In this document: piece by piece, positions 8,803 through 17,891 of the stretch
How the letters are laid out: each line of letters opens with the position of its first letter
Numbering within the stretch: position 1 is the first letter of the stretch
From: Izhakiella australiensis
GTDB lineage: Bacteria > Pseudomonadota > Gammaproteobacteria > Enterobacterales > Enterobacteriaceae
Direction of reading: 5' to 3'
DNA length: 64,000 nt
NCBI RefSeq assembly: GCF_002006995.1
Contig: NZ_MRUL01000001.1
Location: 124,001 to 188,000, forward strand
Translations under genes and position numbers: made by a program
The notes under the pieces: generated by a model
What the model was told of the DNA's origin: nothing
Databases searched by the model: none
What the model saw: the letters and a program-made list of their open reading frames with translations, nothing else

Positions 8803-9771
8803 CTAACCCAGAACCAAATCGCCTTGCGGATAACAGCAGCAGGACAGCACATAGCCTTGCTCAATTTCCTGTTCGCTCAGCGTCATGGTGCTGGTTACCT
8901 GGTAATCCCCGGCGGCAACTTTGGTTTTGCAGCAGCCGCAGACGCCGGCCCGGCAGGCCGTATTTACCGCTACCTGATTACTTTCCATCGCCTCCAGCAG
9001 CGTACTGCCGACGGTGGCAAAAAATTCGCGGGCAGGGCGCAGGCTGGTAATCTTCAGACCGCTGGCTGCGGCTTTGGCGACCGGCGTGAAGAATTTCTCT
9101 TTGAATAGTCGGTTGACCCCAAGGGATTTCGTCAGACTTTCGACCTGTTCCATGTAAGGCGCCGGACCGCAGGTCATCACGGTGCGCGAGGCAATGTCAG
9201 GTACGGTTTCCAGCAGCTCGCGCGTCAGGCGGCCGCTGACAAAGCCTGAAGTCGCATCATTTTCCGCCACCAGCGTTACCGGATACTGGCGCCACTCATC
9301 GGAAAAAATAACCTCCCGGGGTGAACGAACGCTAAAAATCACCCGTACGTCCGACTGCGGTCGGTACTTAGCCAGCCAGCGGCACATCGACATAATCGGC
9401 GTTACGCCACAGCCCGCGGCCAGCAGCAAAAAGCGATCGTTGCGTTGGTCATCGCAGGTGAAGTCGCCCTGGGCGTCTGACAGCCAGATGTAATCGCCGC
9501 GTTTCACTGCGCGGGTCAGCCACTGCGAACCCGCTCCCCCTTCAATCTGGCGCACGGTGAGGGTGATGTACTCACTGACGCCAGGCGTTGAGGAGAGCGT
9601 ATAAGCGCGCAGCGTTTCGGCGCCATCGCCGATGCTCACTAACGCATACTGGCCCGCGCGATAAGGGTAATAATCGTGACACAGCAGTGACAGCGTCCAG
9701 ACGTCCGGGGTTTCCTGAACGATATGATGAACCTGCATGCGCCACGGGCATTGTGAAGCGAGTATCGACAT
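8803..9771 (-). CDS. hcr: NADH oxidoreductase Hcr, electron donor to Hcp
   Basis: A 322-residue cytoplasmic flavo-iron-sulfur protein, the same size as E. coli Hcr. Residues 1-100 form an FAD-binding barrel with RAYTLSSTP, the R-x-Y-S/T-x-S/T FAD motif. The NAD(P)H domain follows with LLAAGCGVTPIMSM and TCGPAPYM. The C-terminal 85 residues are a plant-type 2Fe-2S ferredoxin, CRAGVCGCC plus a later Cys in VLSCCC. It passes electrons from NADH to Hcp, which reduces nitric oxide or hydroxylamine and supports protein S-nitrosylation in anaerobic cells. It follows hcp by 10 bases, with AAGGAG six bases before the ATG, so the two form one operon. Confidence 0.95.
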   Translation of the reverse strand: MSILASQCPWRMQVHHIVQETPDVWTLSLLCHDYYPYRAGQYALVSIGDGAETLRAYTLSSTPGVSEYITLTVRQIEGGAGSQWLTRAVKRGDYIWLSDAQGDFTCDDQRNDRFLLLAAGCGVTPIMSMCRWLAKYRPQSDVRVIFSVRSPREVIFSDEWRQYPVTLVAENDATSGFVSGRLTRELLETVPDIASRTVMTCGPAPYMEQVESLTKSLGVNRLFKEKFFTPVAKAAASGLKITSLRPAREFFATVGSTLLEAMESNQVAVNTACRAGVCGCCKTKVAAGDYQVTSTMTLSEQEIEQGYVLSCCCYPQGDLVLG

Positions 9772-9781
9772 GCTTTGCTCC

Positions 9782-11434
9782 TTATGCGTGCAGCAGCAGC
9801 TGCATATCCTGCGCGACGTTGGTTACCTGACGCAGACCAAATTTTTCGTTAAGCACGGCCAGCAGGTCCGGGGTTAAAAAGCCCGGCGCGGTGGGACCGG
9901 TAACGATATTGGTCACGCCCAGCGATAGCAGCGTCAGCAGAATAACGATGGCTTTTTGCTCAAACCAGGAAAGCACCAGCGACAGCGGGAGATCGTTGAC
10001 GCCACAGCCCAATTTTTCAGCCAGGGTGACGGCGAGAATTATCGCGGAATAAGCATCATTACACTGGCCGGCATCCACCAGCCTTGGCAGGCCTTCAATA
10101 TTGCCGAAGTCGAGCTTGTTAAAGCGGTATTTACCACAGGCCAGCGTCAGGATCAGGCAGTCATTCGGTACGCTGGTGGCGAAGTCGGTGAAGTAGTTAC
10201 GCTCGCCGCGCGCGCCGTCGCAGCCGCCGATAAGAAAGATGTGGCGCAGCTTCTCGCGGCTGACCAGATCAATCAGGGTATCAGCGGCGCCCAGCAGCGT
10301 CTGGCGGCCAAAACCGACGGTAATTAAATGTTCAATTTCGCTGTACGGGAAGCCAGCCAGCTGCTGCGCCTGATCGATCACCGGCGTGAAATCATCGCCT
10401 TCAAGATGGCTGACGCCGGGCCAGCCGACGATGCTACGAGTCCAGATACGCTTGTCATATTCGCCAACCGTCGGATCGATAATGCAGTTAGACGTCATGA
10501 CGATTGGGCCCGGGAAGCGGGCGAATTCAACCTGCTGGTTTTGCCAGCCGCTGCCGTAATTGCCGACCAGGTGTTTAAATTTGCGCAGCTCAGGATAACC
10601 GTGCGCCGGTAGCATTTCGCCATGGGTAAAGACGTTGACGCCGGTGCCTTCAGTTTGCTTTAACAGATTAAACAGATCTTTCAGATCGTGGCCTGAAATC
10701 AGAATGCATTTACCGGCGACAGCCTTCACGTTGACCTGAGTGGGGGTCGGATGCCCGTATGCGTTGGTTTCGCCCGCGTCCAGAATGCTCATCACGCTGA
10801 AGTTCATCTGGCCGATTTCCATCGCGCATTCCAGTAAGGCATTCATGTCTGACGGCCAGCTGCCGAGCCAGGCCATAATCTTGTGGTAGCGGGCGTAAAT
10901 ATCATCGTCGTACTGGCCCAGTACGTGCGCGTGCTCCATATAGGCCGCCGCCCCCTTCAGGCCGTACAGGCAGAGCAGGCGCAGGCCGAGTATATTTTCA
11001 CCAATCGCCGCTTTATCCTTATTAGGCGTAAAGGCGGCGGCCTGGCGCTGTAGCTCGCCGAGGTCACTGCTGACCAGACGCAGATCTGCCATTGGGTTGC
11101 TCACTGCTGCGGTGGGATCTTTCATCAGGCACATCGCCTTCAGCGCTTCGCGCATTGCCACGGCTTCACGGGCATAGGCGATGATTCGCGGTGAATCAAA
11201 GTTTACGTTAGTCAGGGTTGAGAAAAAGGCGCGCGGGGCAAAGCTGTCAATCTCATGATTAATAAAGCCATACTCACGCGCTTTCACCGCCCAGGCGGAC
11301 AGACCCTGCAAGGTTGCGATCAGCAGGTCCTGCAAATCAGAGGTTTCGGCGGTTTTCCCGCACATCCCCTGCGACCAGGCGCAGCCGTTGCCGGCCGGCG
11401 TTCTTATCGTTTGCTCACATTGCACACAAAACAT
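9782..11434 (-). CDS. hcp: Hybrid-cluster protein (NO/hydroxylamine reductase)
   Basis: A 550-residue cytoplasmic protein, identical in length to E. coli Hcp when started at MFCVQCEQ. The N-terminal cysteines C3, C6, C18 and C25 give the C-x2-C-x11-C-x6-C pattern of the enterobacterial class with a 2Fe-2S cluster. Downstream stretches such as [31 protein letters not shown] and [20 protein letters not shown] carry ligands of the hybrid 4Fe-2S-2O cluster. An in-frame ATG lies at 11440, but AAAGG is spaced correctly (7 bases) only for the ATG at 11434. It is regulated with hcr from the upstream region, which shows FNR- and NsrR-like sites. Confidence 0.97.
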   Translation of the reverse strand: MFCVQCEQTIRTPAGNGCAWSQGMCGKTAETSDLQDLLIATLQGLSAWAVKAREYGFINHEIDSFAPRAFFSTLTNVNFDSPRIIAYAREAVAMREALKAMCLMKDPTAAVSNPMADLRLVSSDLGELQRQAAAFTPNKDKAAIGENILGLRLLCLYGLKGAAAYMEHAHVLGQYDDDIYARYHKIMAWLGSWPSDMNALLECAMEIGQMNFSVMSILDAGETNAYGHPTPTQVNVKAVAGKCILISGHDLKDLFNLLKQTEGTGVNVFTHGEMLPAHGYPELRKFKHLVGNYGSGWQNQQVEFARFPGPIVMTSNCIIDPTVGEYDKRIWTRSIVGWPGVSHLEGDDFTPVIDQAQQLAGFPYSEIEHLITVGFGRQTLLGAADTLIDLVSREKLRHIFLIGGCDGARGERNYFTDFATSVPNDCLILTLACGKYRFNKLDFGNIEGLPRLVDAGQCNDAYSAIILAVTLAEKLGCGVNDLPLSLVLSWFEQKAIVILLTLLSLGVTNIVTGPTAPGFLTPDLLAVLNEKFGLRQVTNVAQDMQLLLHA

Positions 11435-11447
11435 GGTCATACCTTTA

Positions 11448-11470
11448 AAGTTGTATTTATTATGCATGTT
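11448..11470. promoter_or_regulatory. Predicted NsrR site in the hcp leader
   Basis: A 23-bp 11-1-11 imperfect palindrome beginning AAGTTGTATTT and ending TTATGCATGTT matches the recalled enterobacterial NsrR consensus at 18 of 22 informative positions. It ends 13 bases before the hcp start codon, in the untranslated leader. NsrR is the NO-sensing repressor known to control hcp-hcr in E. coli. Scored by eye only. Confidence 0.5.
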
Positions 11471-11497
11471 TAAGGTTACGCTTTAGCCTGAGCCGCT

Positions 11498-11520
11498 CAA
11501 ATACATTTTTAATACAACTT
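11498..11520. promoter_or_regulatory. Predicted NsrR site overlapping the hcp -10 region
   Basis: A second 11-1-11 element, CAAATACATTT then T then TAATACAACTT, matches the same consensus at 17 of 22 positions. On the minus strand it covers TGTATT (11505-11500), a reasonable -10 hexamer. Its centre is 50 bp from that of the other site, so both could be bound together. Confidence 0.5.
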
Positions 11521-11529
11521 AAGGGTAAA

Positions 11530-11543
11530 TTGATTTAGCGCAA
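11530..11543 (-). promoter_or_regulatory. Predicted FNR box for hcp-hcr
   Basis: TTGCG-CTAA-ATCAA on the minus strand matches the FNR consensus TTGAT-N4-ATCAA at 8 of 10 positions. It is centred about 43 bases before the start point implied by the proposed -10, close to the class II position. This fits the known anaerobic FNR activation of hcp. Confidence 0.5.
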
Positions 11544-11609
11544 ATTCAGCTAACAGGAAGACCAACGAAGAGCAAAGCTTGTCCTATTGAATTAGCGGGT
11601 AAGGGCACC

Positions 11610-12149
11610 TCAGGCCGCGCTGCGTGCGCGCATCTTCAGATAATCTTCGCGCAGCATACCGTAAATCAGCGTATCCCAGCGCTGTCCATCACTCGCCTGA
11701 ACGTTGGCGCGCCTGATGCCTTCATACACAAAGCCAAGCTTCTTGTAGGTGCGGATTGCCGCGCTGTTAAAGCTGTATACCGAAAGTTCAAGCCGCTGCA
11801 TGTTGATATCGGCAAAGAAAAAATCCACCACTGGTTTTAGTAGCGGCCAGGCCATCCCTTTGCCGCGCCACGCCGGATTGATGACCACCCGGGCCAGCAC
11901 CGCCATGCGCTGATTGCGGTGAAAATGCAGCTGCGCCGAGCCGACTAACTCGCCCTGAACGCGGCCGGCAAAGGTGATGTCCGGCGCGCCCTCGGGCGAC
12001 ATACTGTCCCCGTTGGTGAGCGAATGCAGGAACGCCTCGCTGAAAGGAAAAGCCAGTTCGGGACCGCCAAATTGCAGCGCCTCATCCGCGTGGGTAAACC
12101 AGCGGTTGAACGCTGGCAGGTCAGTTTCGCTAAAAAGGTCAACGTCCAT
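11610..12149 (-). CDS. GNAT-family N-acetyltransferase
   Basis: A 179-residue single-domain acetyltransferase. The acetyl-CoA loop is in NPAWRGKGMAWPLLKPVVDF, followed by the strand MQRLELSVYSFNSAAIRTYKKLGFVYEG, the usual GNAT C-terminal motif. The N-terminal part has no recognisable partner domain. The substrate is unknown; sequences of this kind range from polyamine to aminoglycoside acetylation, and nothing nearby narrows this. The start lacks a strong ribosome binding site. It is transcribed alone, facing left, downstream of a 375-base divergent region shared with an SDR gene. Confidence 0.82.
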   Translation of the reverse strand: MDVDLFSETDLPAFNRWFTHADEALQFGGPELAFPFSEAFLHSLTNGDSMSPEGAPDITFAGRVQGELVGSAQLHFHRNQRMAVLARVVINPAWRGKGMAWPLLKPVVDFFFADINMQRLELSVYSFNSAAIRTYKKLGFVYEGIRRANVQASDGQRWDTLIYGMLREDYLKMRARSAA

Positions 12150-12524
12150 AGCAGTGTCTTCGGATCTAAAACCGTTGAGTGTCAGCGGATATGGATAACT
12201 TCGCCACAGAAAAATCCGCAGCGGGGCAGATTTCAGACTATTACCAGGCCCGTCGGCGCTGAAATCGCCAGCTTAGCCGCAGGGTATGCCGCGATGATGC
12301 GGGTTTGCTAAACAAAGCGGAAGTTAAATAATTTACTGAGGCGGATGAATAATTTTTGTCAGAGCCTGGCTGCTTTGCTGTGGAGGCGCAGTGCATCATG
12401 CCATTGCCAATCGCAAACGCTGATTACTGCCTTTTTTTCACTAACTCATGCAATATTGGTGGGATAGTTAAGATAATCCCGTCGCGTTAGCCTGTTAAGA
12501 CACCCTAACAAAAGGCATTATGCA
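12150..12524. other. 375-bp divergent intergenic region
   Basis: This region separates the leftward GNAT gene from the rightward SDR gene and must hold both promoters. No RNA gene, repeat or convincing operator was seen. The SDR ribosome binding site AAAGGC is at its right end, and an out-of-frame ATG lies five bases before the SDR start. Confidence 0.5.
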
Positions 12525-13355
12525 ATGGCGACGACAAACTGGTTTATAACCGGAACCTCCACCGGCCTCGGCCGCCTGATGGTCGAACAATTACTGGCAC
12601 GCGGCGACCGCGTAGCCGCAACGCTGCGTAACCCCGCGCAGCTTGATGATTTGCGCAGTCAGTATGGCGATCGGCTGTGGGTTGCGGCGCTGGACGTCAC
12701 TGATCATCAGGCCATCCGGCGCGTTATCGCTGACGCGCATCAGGCGCTGGGACGACTGGACGTGGTGGTCAGCAACGCGGGGTTTGGCGTGCTGGGCGCC
12801 GCCGAAGAGGCGAGCGATGAGCAGATTGATCAGATTATCGCCACCAATCTCACCGGCTCTATCCAACTGATACGCGCCGCGCTGCCGCTGCTGCGCGGCC
12901 AGGGCGGCGGCCATATTATTCAGGTCTCCTCCGAAGGCGGCCAGATGAGCTATCCCGGCTTCAGCCTCTACCATGCCACTAAGTGGGGCATTGAGGGCTT
13001 CGTCGATTCGGTCGCCCAGGAAGTTGCCCCGTTTAATATTCGCTTTACCCTGGCTGAACCGGGACCAACCGCCACGCAGTTTGGCGCCAGCCTGGTGATG
13101 CCGCAGCCGATGGCCGAGTATGTCACCACGCCCGCAGGCATCATCCGTGATGCCATAAACGCGGGGAAAATCGCGATTCGCGGCGATGCGCAGAAGGTCG
13201 CCAGCGCGATGATAAGCGCTGCCGATAGCCCTAATCCACCGCTGCGGCTTGCGCTGGGTGAGACGGCGTTTACGTCGGTGAGCAATGGGCTCAGCGCCCG
13301 CCTGGCAATGGTGCAGGCGGGGCGTGAAATCAGCCTGTCCACCGACATTGATTAA
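12525..13355 (+). CDS. Short-chain dehydrogenase/reductase
   Basis: A 276-residue classical SDR, an NAD(P)-dependent alcohol/ketone oxidoreductase. The cofactor motif TGTSTGLG is at residues 9-16, NAG follows at about 84-86, the catalytic Ser in IIQVSSEGG and the YHATK active-site pair around 150. After the active site the chain has EVAPFNIRFTLAEPGPTATQF, the usual substrate loop. A charged residue ends strand 2 (TLRNPAQ), suggesting NADP preference. It resembles the widespread oxidoreductases annotated as SDR family with no known substrate. It is a single gene, 30 bases from the convergent MDR reductase. Confidence 0.88.
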   Translation: MATTNWFITGTSTGLGRLMVEQLLARGDRVAATLRNPAQLDDLRSQYGDRLWVAALDVTDHQAIRRVIADAHQALGRLDVVVSNAGFGVLGAAEEASDEQIDQIIATNLTGSIQLIRAALPLLRGQGGGHIIQVSSEGGQMSYPGFSLYHATKWGIEGFVDSVAQEVAPFNIRFTLAEPGPTATQFGASLVMPQPMAEYVTTPAGIIRDAINAGKIAIRGDAQKVASAMISAADSPNPPLRLALGETAFTSVSNGLSARLAMVQAGREISLSTDID

Positions 13356-13385
13356 CGCCTCGGTGGCCGGGCAATCTGCGGCGGG

Positions 13386-14396
13386 TTAGCGTGTCAGCAC
13401 CACTTTGCCCAGCATGTCGCCTTTCTCGACCAGAGCATGGGCTTTTTTCAGGGTTTCGAGGTTAATCCCCTGCAACTTTTCCGTCAGGGTTGGCCGGATG
13501 CGCCCCTGATCGACCAGCAGCGCCAGCTTGTTCAGTAGCTGGTGCTGCTTCACCTGTGAATCGGTCTGGAAAATAGAGCGGGTAAACATCAGCTCCCAGT
13601 GAACCGACAGCGATTTCAACTTAAATGGCGCAATATCCAGGGTTTTCGGATCGTCAATCAGCGCAAATTGCCCTTCCGGACGCAGGATATCAACGATTTG
13701 CGTCAGGTAAGCCTGGCTGTTATTCAGCCCGACAACGTGCGTTACCTCGTTAATGCCGAGCGCTTCCAGCTGCGGGCGCAGCGGTTCGGCGTGGCTAATG
13801 ACGTGATGGGCGCCGCGCTCGCGCACCCACTGCTGCGAGGCCGGACGTGAGGCGGTGCCGATAACGGTCAGCCCGGTAAGCTCGCGCGCCAGCTGCAGCA
13901 GCACCGAGCCAACGCCACCGGCGGCGCCTAATATCAGCAGGACGCCAGCTTCTACCGGATCGCAGTGCTGAACCTGCAGGCGGTCAAACAGCAGCTCCCA
14001 GGCGGTAATGGCAGTCAGGGGCAGCGAAGCGGCCTCGGCAAAATCCAGCGTTTGTGGCATGGCGCCGACCAGCCGCTCATCCACCAGCTGCTGTGGACTG
14101 TAGCTGCCGTGACGGCGCATGGCGCCGGCATACCAGACGCGATCGCCTGGCTTAAAGCGGCTGACCTTGCTGCCGGTGGCTAAAACAATGCCCGCCGCAT
14201 CCCAGCCGGGAATGCGATACTCGCCGGCGGCGGGCTGCGAATTGGCGCGCACTTTTACATCCACCGGATTGATCGCAATAGCTTTAACATCAATTAGCAG
14301 GTCGTGTTCGCCCGGCTGCTGGTCCGGCATGTCGATCTCCACCAGTGAATCAGCGTGATCCAGCGGCAGAGCCTGATAAAAACCATATGTCTTCAT
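13386..14396 (-). CDS. Zinc-independent MDR alcohol dehydrogenase/quinone reductase family protein
   Basis: A 336-residue medium-chain dehydrogenase/reductase of the adh_fam_1 or quinone-reductase type. The N-terminal GroES-like domain has AIAINPVDVKVRA and GWDAAGIVLATGS, and lacks the Cys and His ligands of catalytic zinc at the usual sites. The NADPH-binding Rossmann domain has LILGAAGGVGSVLLQLAREL near residue 150. The C-terminus LVEKGDMLGKVVLTR is typical. It would reduce quinones or unsaturated carbonyl compounds. The divergent LysR gene 104 bases away is the likely regulator, a common arrangement for electrophile-responsive reductases. Confidence 0.88.
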   Translation of the reverse strand: MKTYGFYQALPLDHADSLVEIDMPDQQPGEHDLLIDVKAIAINPVDVKVRANSQPAAGEYRIPGWDAAGIVLATGSKVSRFKPGDRVWYAGAMRRHGSYSPQQLVDERLVGAMPQTLDFAEAASLPLTAITAWELLFDRLQVQHCDPVEAGVLLILGAAGGVGSVLLQLARELTGLTVIGTASRPASQQWVRERGAHHVISHAEPLRPQLEALGINEVTHVVGLNNSQAYLTQIVDILRPEGQFALIDDPKTLDIAPFKLKSLSVHWELMFTRSIFQTDSQVKQHQLLNKLALLVDQGRIRPTLTEKLQGINLETLKKAHALVEKGDMLGKVVLTR

Positions 14397-14500
14397 GTGA
14401 ATATCTCGCAGATTAAACAGTACCGTCCTACTTTGCCCTGTTCAGCAGGGAAGAAAAACGCGCTACACTCACTAACACTTTCGTCAAAATCGCGAAAATC
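14397..14500. promoter_or_regulatory. Divergent promoter region between MDR reductase and LysR genes
   Basis: A 104-base gap between two start codons, with the layout expected of a LysR regulator and its target. No T-N11-A palindrome stood out enough to be named as the operator. Confidence 0.45.
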
Positions 14501-15418
14501 ATGCGCCTTGAAGATCTGCAGCTTTTTGTTCAGGCTGCCGACGCGGGAAACTTCTCTCGCGTCGCGCGTCAGCTCAATATCACCCCGGCCTTCGTCAGCG
14601 GCGCGATTCTGCGGCTGGAGAAATCCCTTGGGGTACGGCTGTTTATCCGCAATACCCGCAATCAACGCTTGTCCGATGAAGGCGCCCGCTATTTACCCCA
14701 TGCCCGGCTGATGATTACCGCGATGCAGCAAGGCGAGCAGTCGCTGCGCGCCGCAGAAAGCAGCCTGCGCGGCACGCTGCGCCTTTCCGCTCCCTCTGAT
14801 TTTGGTCGTAATTTGCTGTTGCCCTGGCTGGATGAGTTCCTGGCGCAGCACCCGCAGCTGACCGTACAGTTACGTATTAGCGATCGCTCGGTCGACCTGG
14901 TCAGCGAGCCGCTGGACGTGGCGATTCGCTATGGTCAGCTCAGCGATTCGTCGCTGGTGGCCTGGGCGCTGGCGCCGGAGATCCGGCGTACGCTTTGTGC
15001 GGCGCCCGACTGGCTGCTTCGCCATACGCCGCCGCGCAATCCCGAAGATCTGATGGAACATAACTGCCTGGGCTACGTCTGGCGTGAACAGGCCTATCAG
15101 CGCTGGCGGTTTTTGCTGCCTGACGGAGAAAAAGTGGTCAGCGTACGCGGCGATCGCTTCAGCGATGATGCCGACGTGGTGCGGCGCTGGGCGCTGTCCG
15201 GTCAGGGGCTGGTCTATAAGTCGCGTCTCGACCTGCTGCCGGATATTATGGCGGGACGGCTGGTTGAGCTGTTCCCGCCGGAATGGGGCGAACCCGCACC
15301 GCTGCAGCTGGTGGCGGCGCACCGCGCTCAGCTTACGCCGGCGGTACAACAGCTGAAAAACTGGTTGCAGCAGCAATGCGCGCAGCTGCTGCATAGTGAA
15401 AATCAAGGCATGGATTAA
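14501..15418 (+). CDS. LysR-family transcriptional regulator
   Basis: A 305-residue regulator. Residues 1-60 form the LysR winged helix-turn-helix (LQLFVQAADAGNFSRVARQL, then TPAFVSGAILRLEKSLGVRLF). The rest is the periplasmic-binding-protein-like effector domain, with RGTLRLSAPSDFGRNLLLPW at its start. The CrgA/AaeR-like layout (RGTLRLSAP, DRSVDLVSEPLDVAIRYG) is usual for regulators of reductases and efflux genes. It is divergent from the MDR reductase and 13 bases before the DMT transporter gene, so both are likely targets; the inducer is unknown. Confidence 0.92.
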   Translation: MRLEDLQLFVQAADAGNFSRVARQLNITPAFVSGAILRLEKSLGVRLFIRNTRNQRLSDEGARYLPHARLMITAMQQGEQSLRAAESSLRGTLRLSAPSDFGRNLLLPWLDEFLAQHPQLTVQLRISDRSVDLVSEPLDVAIRYGQLSDSSLVAWALAPEIRRTLCAAPDWLLRHTPPRNPEDLMEHNCLGYVWREQAYQRWRFLLPDGEKVVSVRGDRFSDDADVVRRWALSGQGLVYKSRLDLLPDIMAGRLVELFPPEWGEPAPLQLVAAHRAQLTPAVQQLKNWLQQQCAQLLHSENQGMD

Positions 15419-15431
15419 CAGGATTTAGCCA

Positions 15432-16343
15432 ATGCAAAAATCGGATATAGCAAGGTTACTGTTTCTGGCGGCGCTCTGGGGTGCCAGCTTTATGTTTATG
15501 CGCATTGCCTCCCCTGCTTTCGGGGCGATAAATACCGCTTTTTTACGGGTATTTTTTGGCTTTTGCGGCCTTGCGACCATTCTGCTGGTCATGAGGGGCA
15601 GCTTTCGCTTTGACGGCAAAATGAAGCAGGTGCTGCTGCTGGGTGTAATTAACTCCGGCATCCCTTTTTTGATGTACTGCATTGCCGCTCAGCTGCTACC
15701 TGCGGGCTATTCAGCCATTTTAAACGCCACCACGCCGATGATGGGCGTTATGATCGGCGCGCTATTTTTTGCCGAAGCGCTGACCCTGAAAAAAAGCGCC
15801 GGGGTTGTCACCGGCTTGCTTGGCATCATTCTGATTACTACGACCGGCAATGCCAGTGAAGCCCACATACTGCTGCCTGGCATCGTCTGCTGTTTGATCG
15901 CGACGGCCTGCTACGGCGTGGCGGGATTTCTCACCCGACGCTGGATTAATCAGCGCGGCGGGCTGGATGCGCGCACCCTGGCGATGGGAAGCCAGCTTGG
16001 CGCCACGCTGTTTTTGCTGCCGTTTTTTATCGGCTCGCTCACCACGGGTCCGCAGGTGCAGTGGGGGCAAAGCGAGGCCTGGCTGAGCGTACTGGCCGTC
16101 GGCTTTTTATGTACTGCGGCGGCCTATATATTCTATTTCCACCTGGTTGCCAGCATTGGGCCACTTCGCTCGCTGACGGTTACCTTCCTGATCCCGCCGT
16201 TTGGCGTGCTCTGGGGATGGCTGTTTCTCGATGAAGCCTTGCCTGGCAGCTTTTTTATCGGCGCCGCCGTTATCTGCCTTGCAGTCTGGCTGGTCATTAC
16301 GCCTTCGCGGGCCGAGCGGGCTAACCAGCCGCAGGTGAAATAA
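15432..16343 (+). CDS. EamA/DMT-superfamily permease
   Basis: A 303-residue inner-membrane protein with ten predicted helices and two EamA repeats. The first repeat opens with LFLAALWGASFMFMRIASPAFG, a hallmark of the family, and the second ends with TFLIPPFGVLWGWLFLDEALPG. These carriers export amino acids, metabolites or drugs. The gene follows the LysR regulator by 13 bases and is probably co-transcribed with it. The substrate cannot be inferred. Confidence 0.9.
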   Translation: MQKSDIARLLFLAALWGASFMFMRIASPAFGAINTAFLRVFFGFCGLATILLVMRGSFRFDGKMKQVLLLGVINSGIPFLMYCIAAQLLPAGYSAILNATTPMMGVMIGALFFAEALTLKKSAGVVTGLLGIILITTTGNASEAHILLPGIVCCLIATACYGVAGFLTRRWINQRGGLDARTLAMGSQLGATLFLLPFFIGSLTTGPQVQWGQSEAWLSVLAVGFLCTAAAYIFYFHLVASIGPLRSLTVTFLIPPFGVLWGWLFLDEALPGSFFIGAAVICLAVWLVITPSRAERANQPQVK

Positions 16344-16381
16344 AACCGGGCTGGCGACGGCGCGCGGCTATCGCCGGGCGG

Positions 16382-16834
16382 TTATTGTGACCCGACGCGA
16401 TTATTCAGCAAAATAGAGAAATTAAGCGCGCAGGCCAGCGACAGCCAGAGCAGATAAGGCAGCAGCAGCAGGGCGGTGAGGGCATCCAGTCGCAGCGCCA
16501 GCCATACCATCGCCGCCACCGTCAGCCAGAGCAGGGCGAGGACCACCATGCCGGTCAGAATGCGATGAGCGCCGAAAAAGACCGGGCTCCACAAGGTATT
16601 GAGCGCAATTTGCAGCGCCCATAGCGCCAGCAAGGTTTCGCTGCCGGGCAGCTGCGTCAGCCGGTAGCCCGCCCAGGCAAGCAGCAGATAAATCAGCGAC
16701 CAGCTTAGCGGAAACGCCCAGTCGGGCGGGGTAAAACTGGGTTTTTTTAACGTGGTGTACCAGTAGCCGGGTTTGAAAATCATCCCGGTAGAACCCGCCG
16801 CGGCGCAGGCCAGCAGGAACAGAAAAAAGGTCAT
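16382..16834 (-). CDS. tspO: TspO/MBR-family tryptophan-rich sensory protein
   Basis: A 150-residue membrane protein with five helices. Family marks are PGYWYTTLKKPSFTPPDWAF in the first loop, SWSLIYLLLAWAGYRL, and ALNTLWSPVFFG in helix 3. Bacterial TspO binds porphyrins and heme intermediates and is tied to stress and tetrapyrrole balance; the bacterial protein works in the inner membrane. AAGGA six bases before the ATG supports the start. It converges on the DMT gene. Its porphyrin link is interesting beside the heme genes 18 kb away, but there is no direct connection in the sequence. Confidence 0.93.
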   Translation of the reverse strand: MTFFLFLLACAAAGSTGMIFKPGYWYTTLKKPSFTPPDWAFPLSWSLIYLLLAWAGYRLTQLPGSETLLALWALQIALNTLWSPVFFGAHRILTGMVVLALLWLTVAAMVWLALRLDALTALLLLPYLLWLSLACALNFSILLNNRVGSQ

Positions 16835-17053
16835 CGTCGATCCTTACGCGTTTAATCATATCTGCAATAAGCGTAGTCGGTTTGTAATGGCAGCGTTGGA
16901 ATGGCTGCTTTTGGGCGGGGAGCCGACGTTTGCACCTCACTAACGAACTTAAATATAAAATCTTTCCAGTTTCGCAGTGGCTATGATGGAATGTATTGAT
17001 ATGATATCTATGCAAAATGAATTAATTTAATTAGTTATGGAGCCTTGCAAATC

Positions 17054-17275
17054 ATGGCTATTGTGTTTATTCCTGCCCTTGTTGCGCTGCTTGAAGCCAA
17101 AGAGAAGGACTTCGGACGAGAATTGACCCGAGAGGATGTTGAGTCGATACGAGATAATGCTACTGCTATTGAGTTACCAGCAGAGATTGCCAGAGACATG
17201 AACAAAAGCCGAGGCTACCCCGATATTGATGCAGAAAATGTTTGGGATGAGTGGTCACTACATAAAAAACTATGA
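17054..17275 (+). CDS. Small unknown protein upstream of an Imm42-type gene
   Basis: A 73-residue acidic protein (start ATG at 17054; an in-frame TTG lies at 17045). It opens with MAIVFIPALVALLEAKEKDF, a short amphipathic or hydrophobic segment followed by a charged helical region and ends with DIDAENVWDEWSLHKKL. No named family is recognised. Base composition is much more AT-rich than the flanking genes, as in the next gene, so the pair looks acquired together. A GGAG lies 11 bases before the ATG. It could be a second immunity or accessory protein; nothing in the sequence proves this. Confidence 0.6.
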   Translation: MAIVFIPALVALLEAKEKDFGRELTREDVESIRDNATAIELPAEIARDMNKSRGYPDIDAENVWDEWSLHKKL

Positions 17276-17345
17276 ATTCTAAAAGCATTGATGTGCTGCG
17301 AACAGAACTTCTCTAAATCGGTAAACTATTCGATAAAGGAATATT

Positions 17346-17891
17346 ATGATTTTCGGTGATCCCTATCGCTTTGCAATCTGGATTGAACATGTTCCGCAGT
17401 GGGGCGATTCTATAAAGAATGGTTTCTTTTATTTCTTTTTGAACGGGAGTATGTACCCTGGTGACATCCGCACATCGACCTTATTCGTTGATTATGATGA
17501 TGTTATTGATCCTGAAAATGCTCTTGTAGCTATGCCATGCGATGATGAAATATTTAATGCATCAACAGATAAAGCTTTTGAATCTCTGTATAAAATGGCT
17601 TACCCACAACCCACGCCAGAGAATGAATATCCTGAAGGAATTTGCAAGTTCAATGCTTCACCCACGATAATTTTAGAATCCGGAGCATGTTTTTTTGCCG
17701 TTTCGAACAAAGACTTCGTTAGAATTTTAGGTGGTAAGGTATCTGAATTAGTTGATTGTGGCGATAGGCGCGATTGGCATGACATAGAACACCTTGTTAT
17801 AGAAGATATAACTATAGAGAAAATTGAAGTTAATAAAATAATTTCAAGCTTCAGAGAGCACACAGCTTCTTTATTACAGTTAGATCGCTAA
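17346..17891 (+). CDS. Imm42-like immunity protein, orphan
   Basis: A 181-residue soluble protein opening MIFGDPYRFAIWIEHVPQW, the start typical of Imm42-family immunity proteins of polymorphic toxin systems, as far as recalled. The middle has LFVDYDDVIDPENALVAMPC and the C-terminal half an alpha/beta region ending in a helix. No signal peptide is seen, so it would neutralise a toxin in the cytoplasm. AAGGA stands six bases before the ATG. No toxin, Rhs, CdiA or T6SS gene lies within the window, so it is an orphan, and its AT-rich composition marks it as imported. Family assignment is from memory and moderately sure. Confidence 0.65.
   Translation: MIFGDPYRFAIWIEHVPQWGDSIKNGFFYFFLNGSMYPGDIRTSTLFVDYDDVIDPENALVAMPCDDEIFNASTDKAFESLYKMAYPQPTPENEYPEGICKFNASPTIILESGACFFAVSNKDFVRILGGKVSELVDCGDRRDWHDIEHLVIEDITIEKIEVNKIISSFREHTASLLQLDR

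Noticed and set aside
8667-8864. Small minus-strand frame between MFS and hcr genes
   Set aside because: It overlaps hcr and the hairpin, and no family feature is seen.
16344-16381. Hairpin between convergent DMT and tspO genes
   Set aside because: Pairing is short and broken (GGCGA with TCGCC and few inner pairs), so it is not called.
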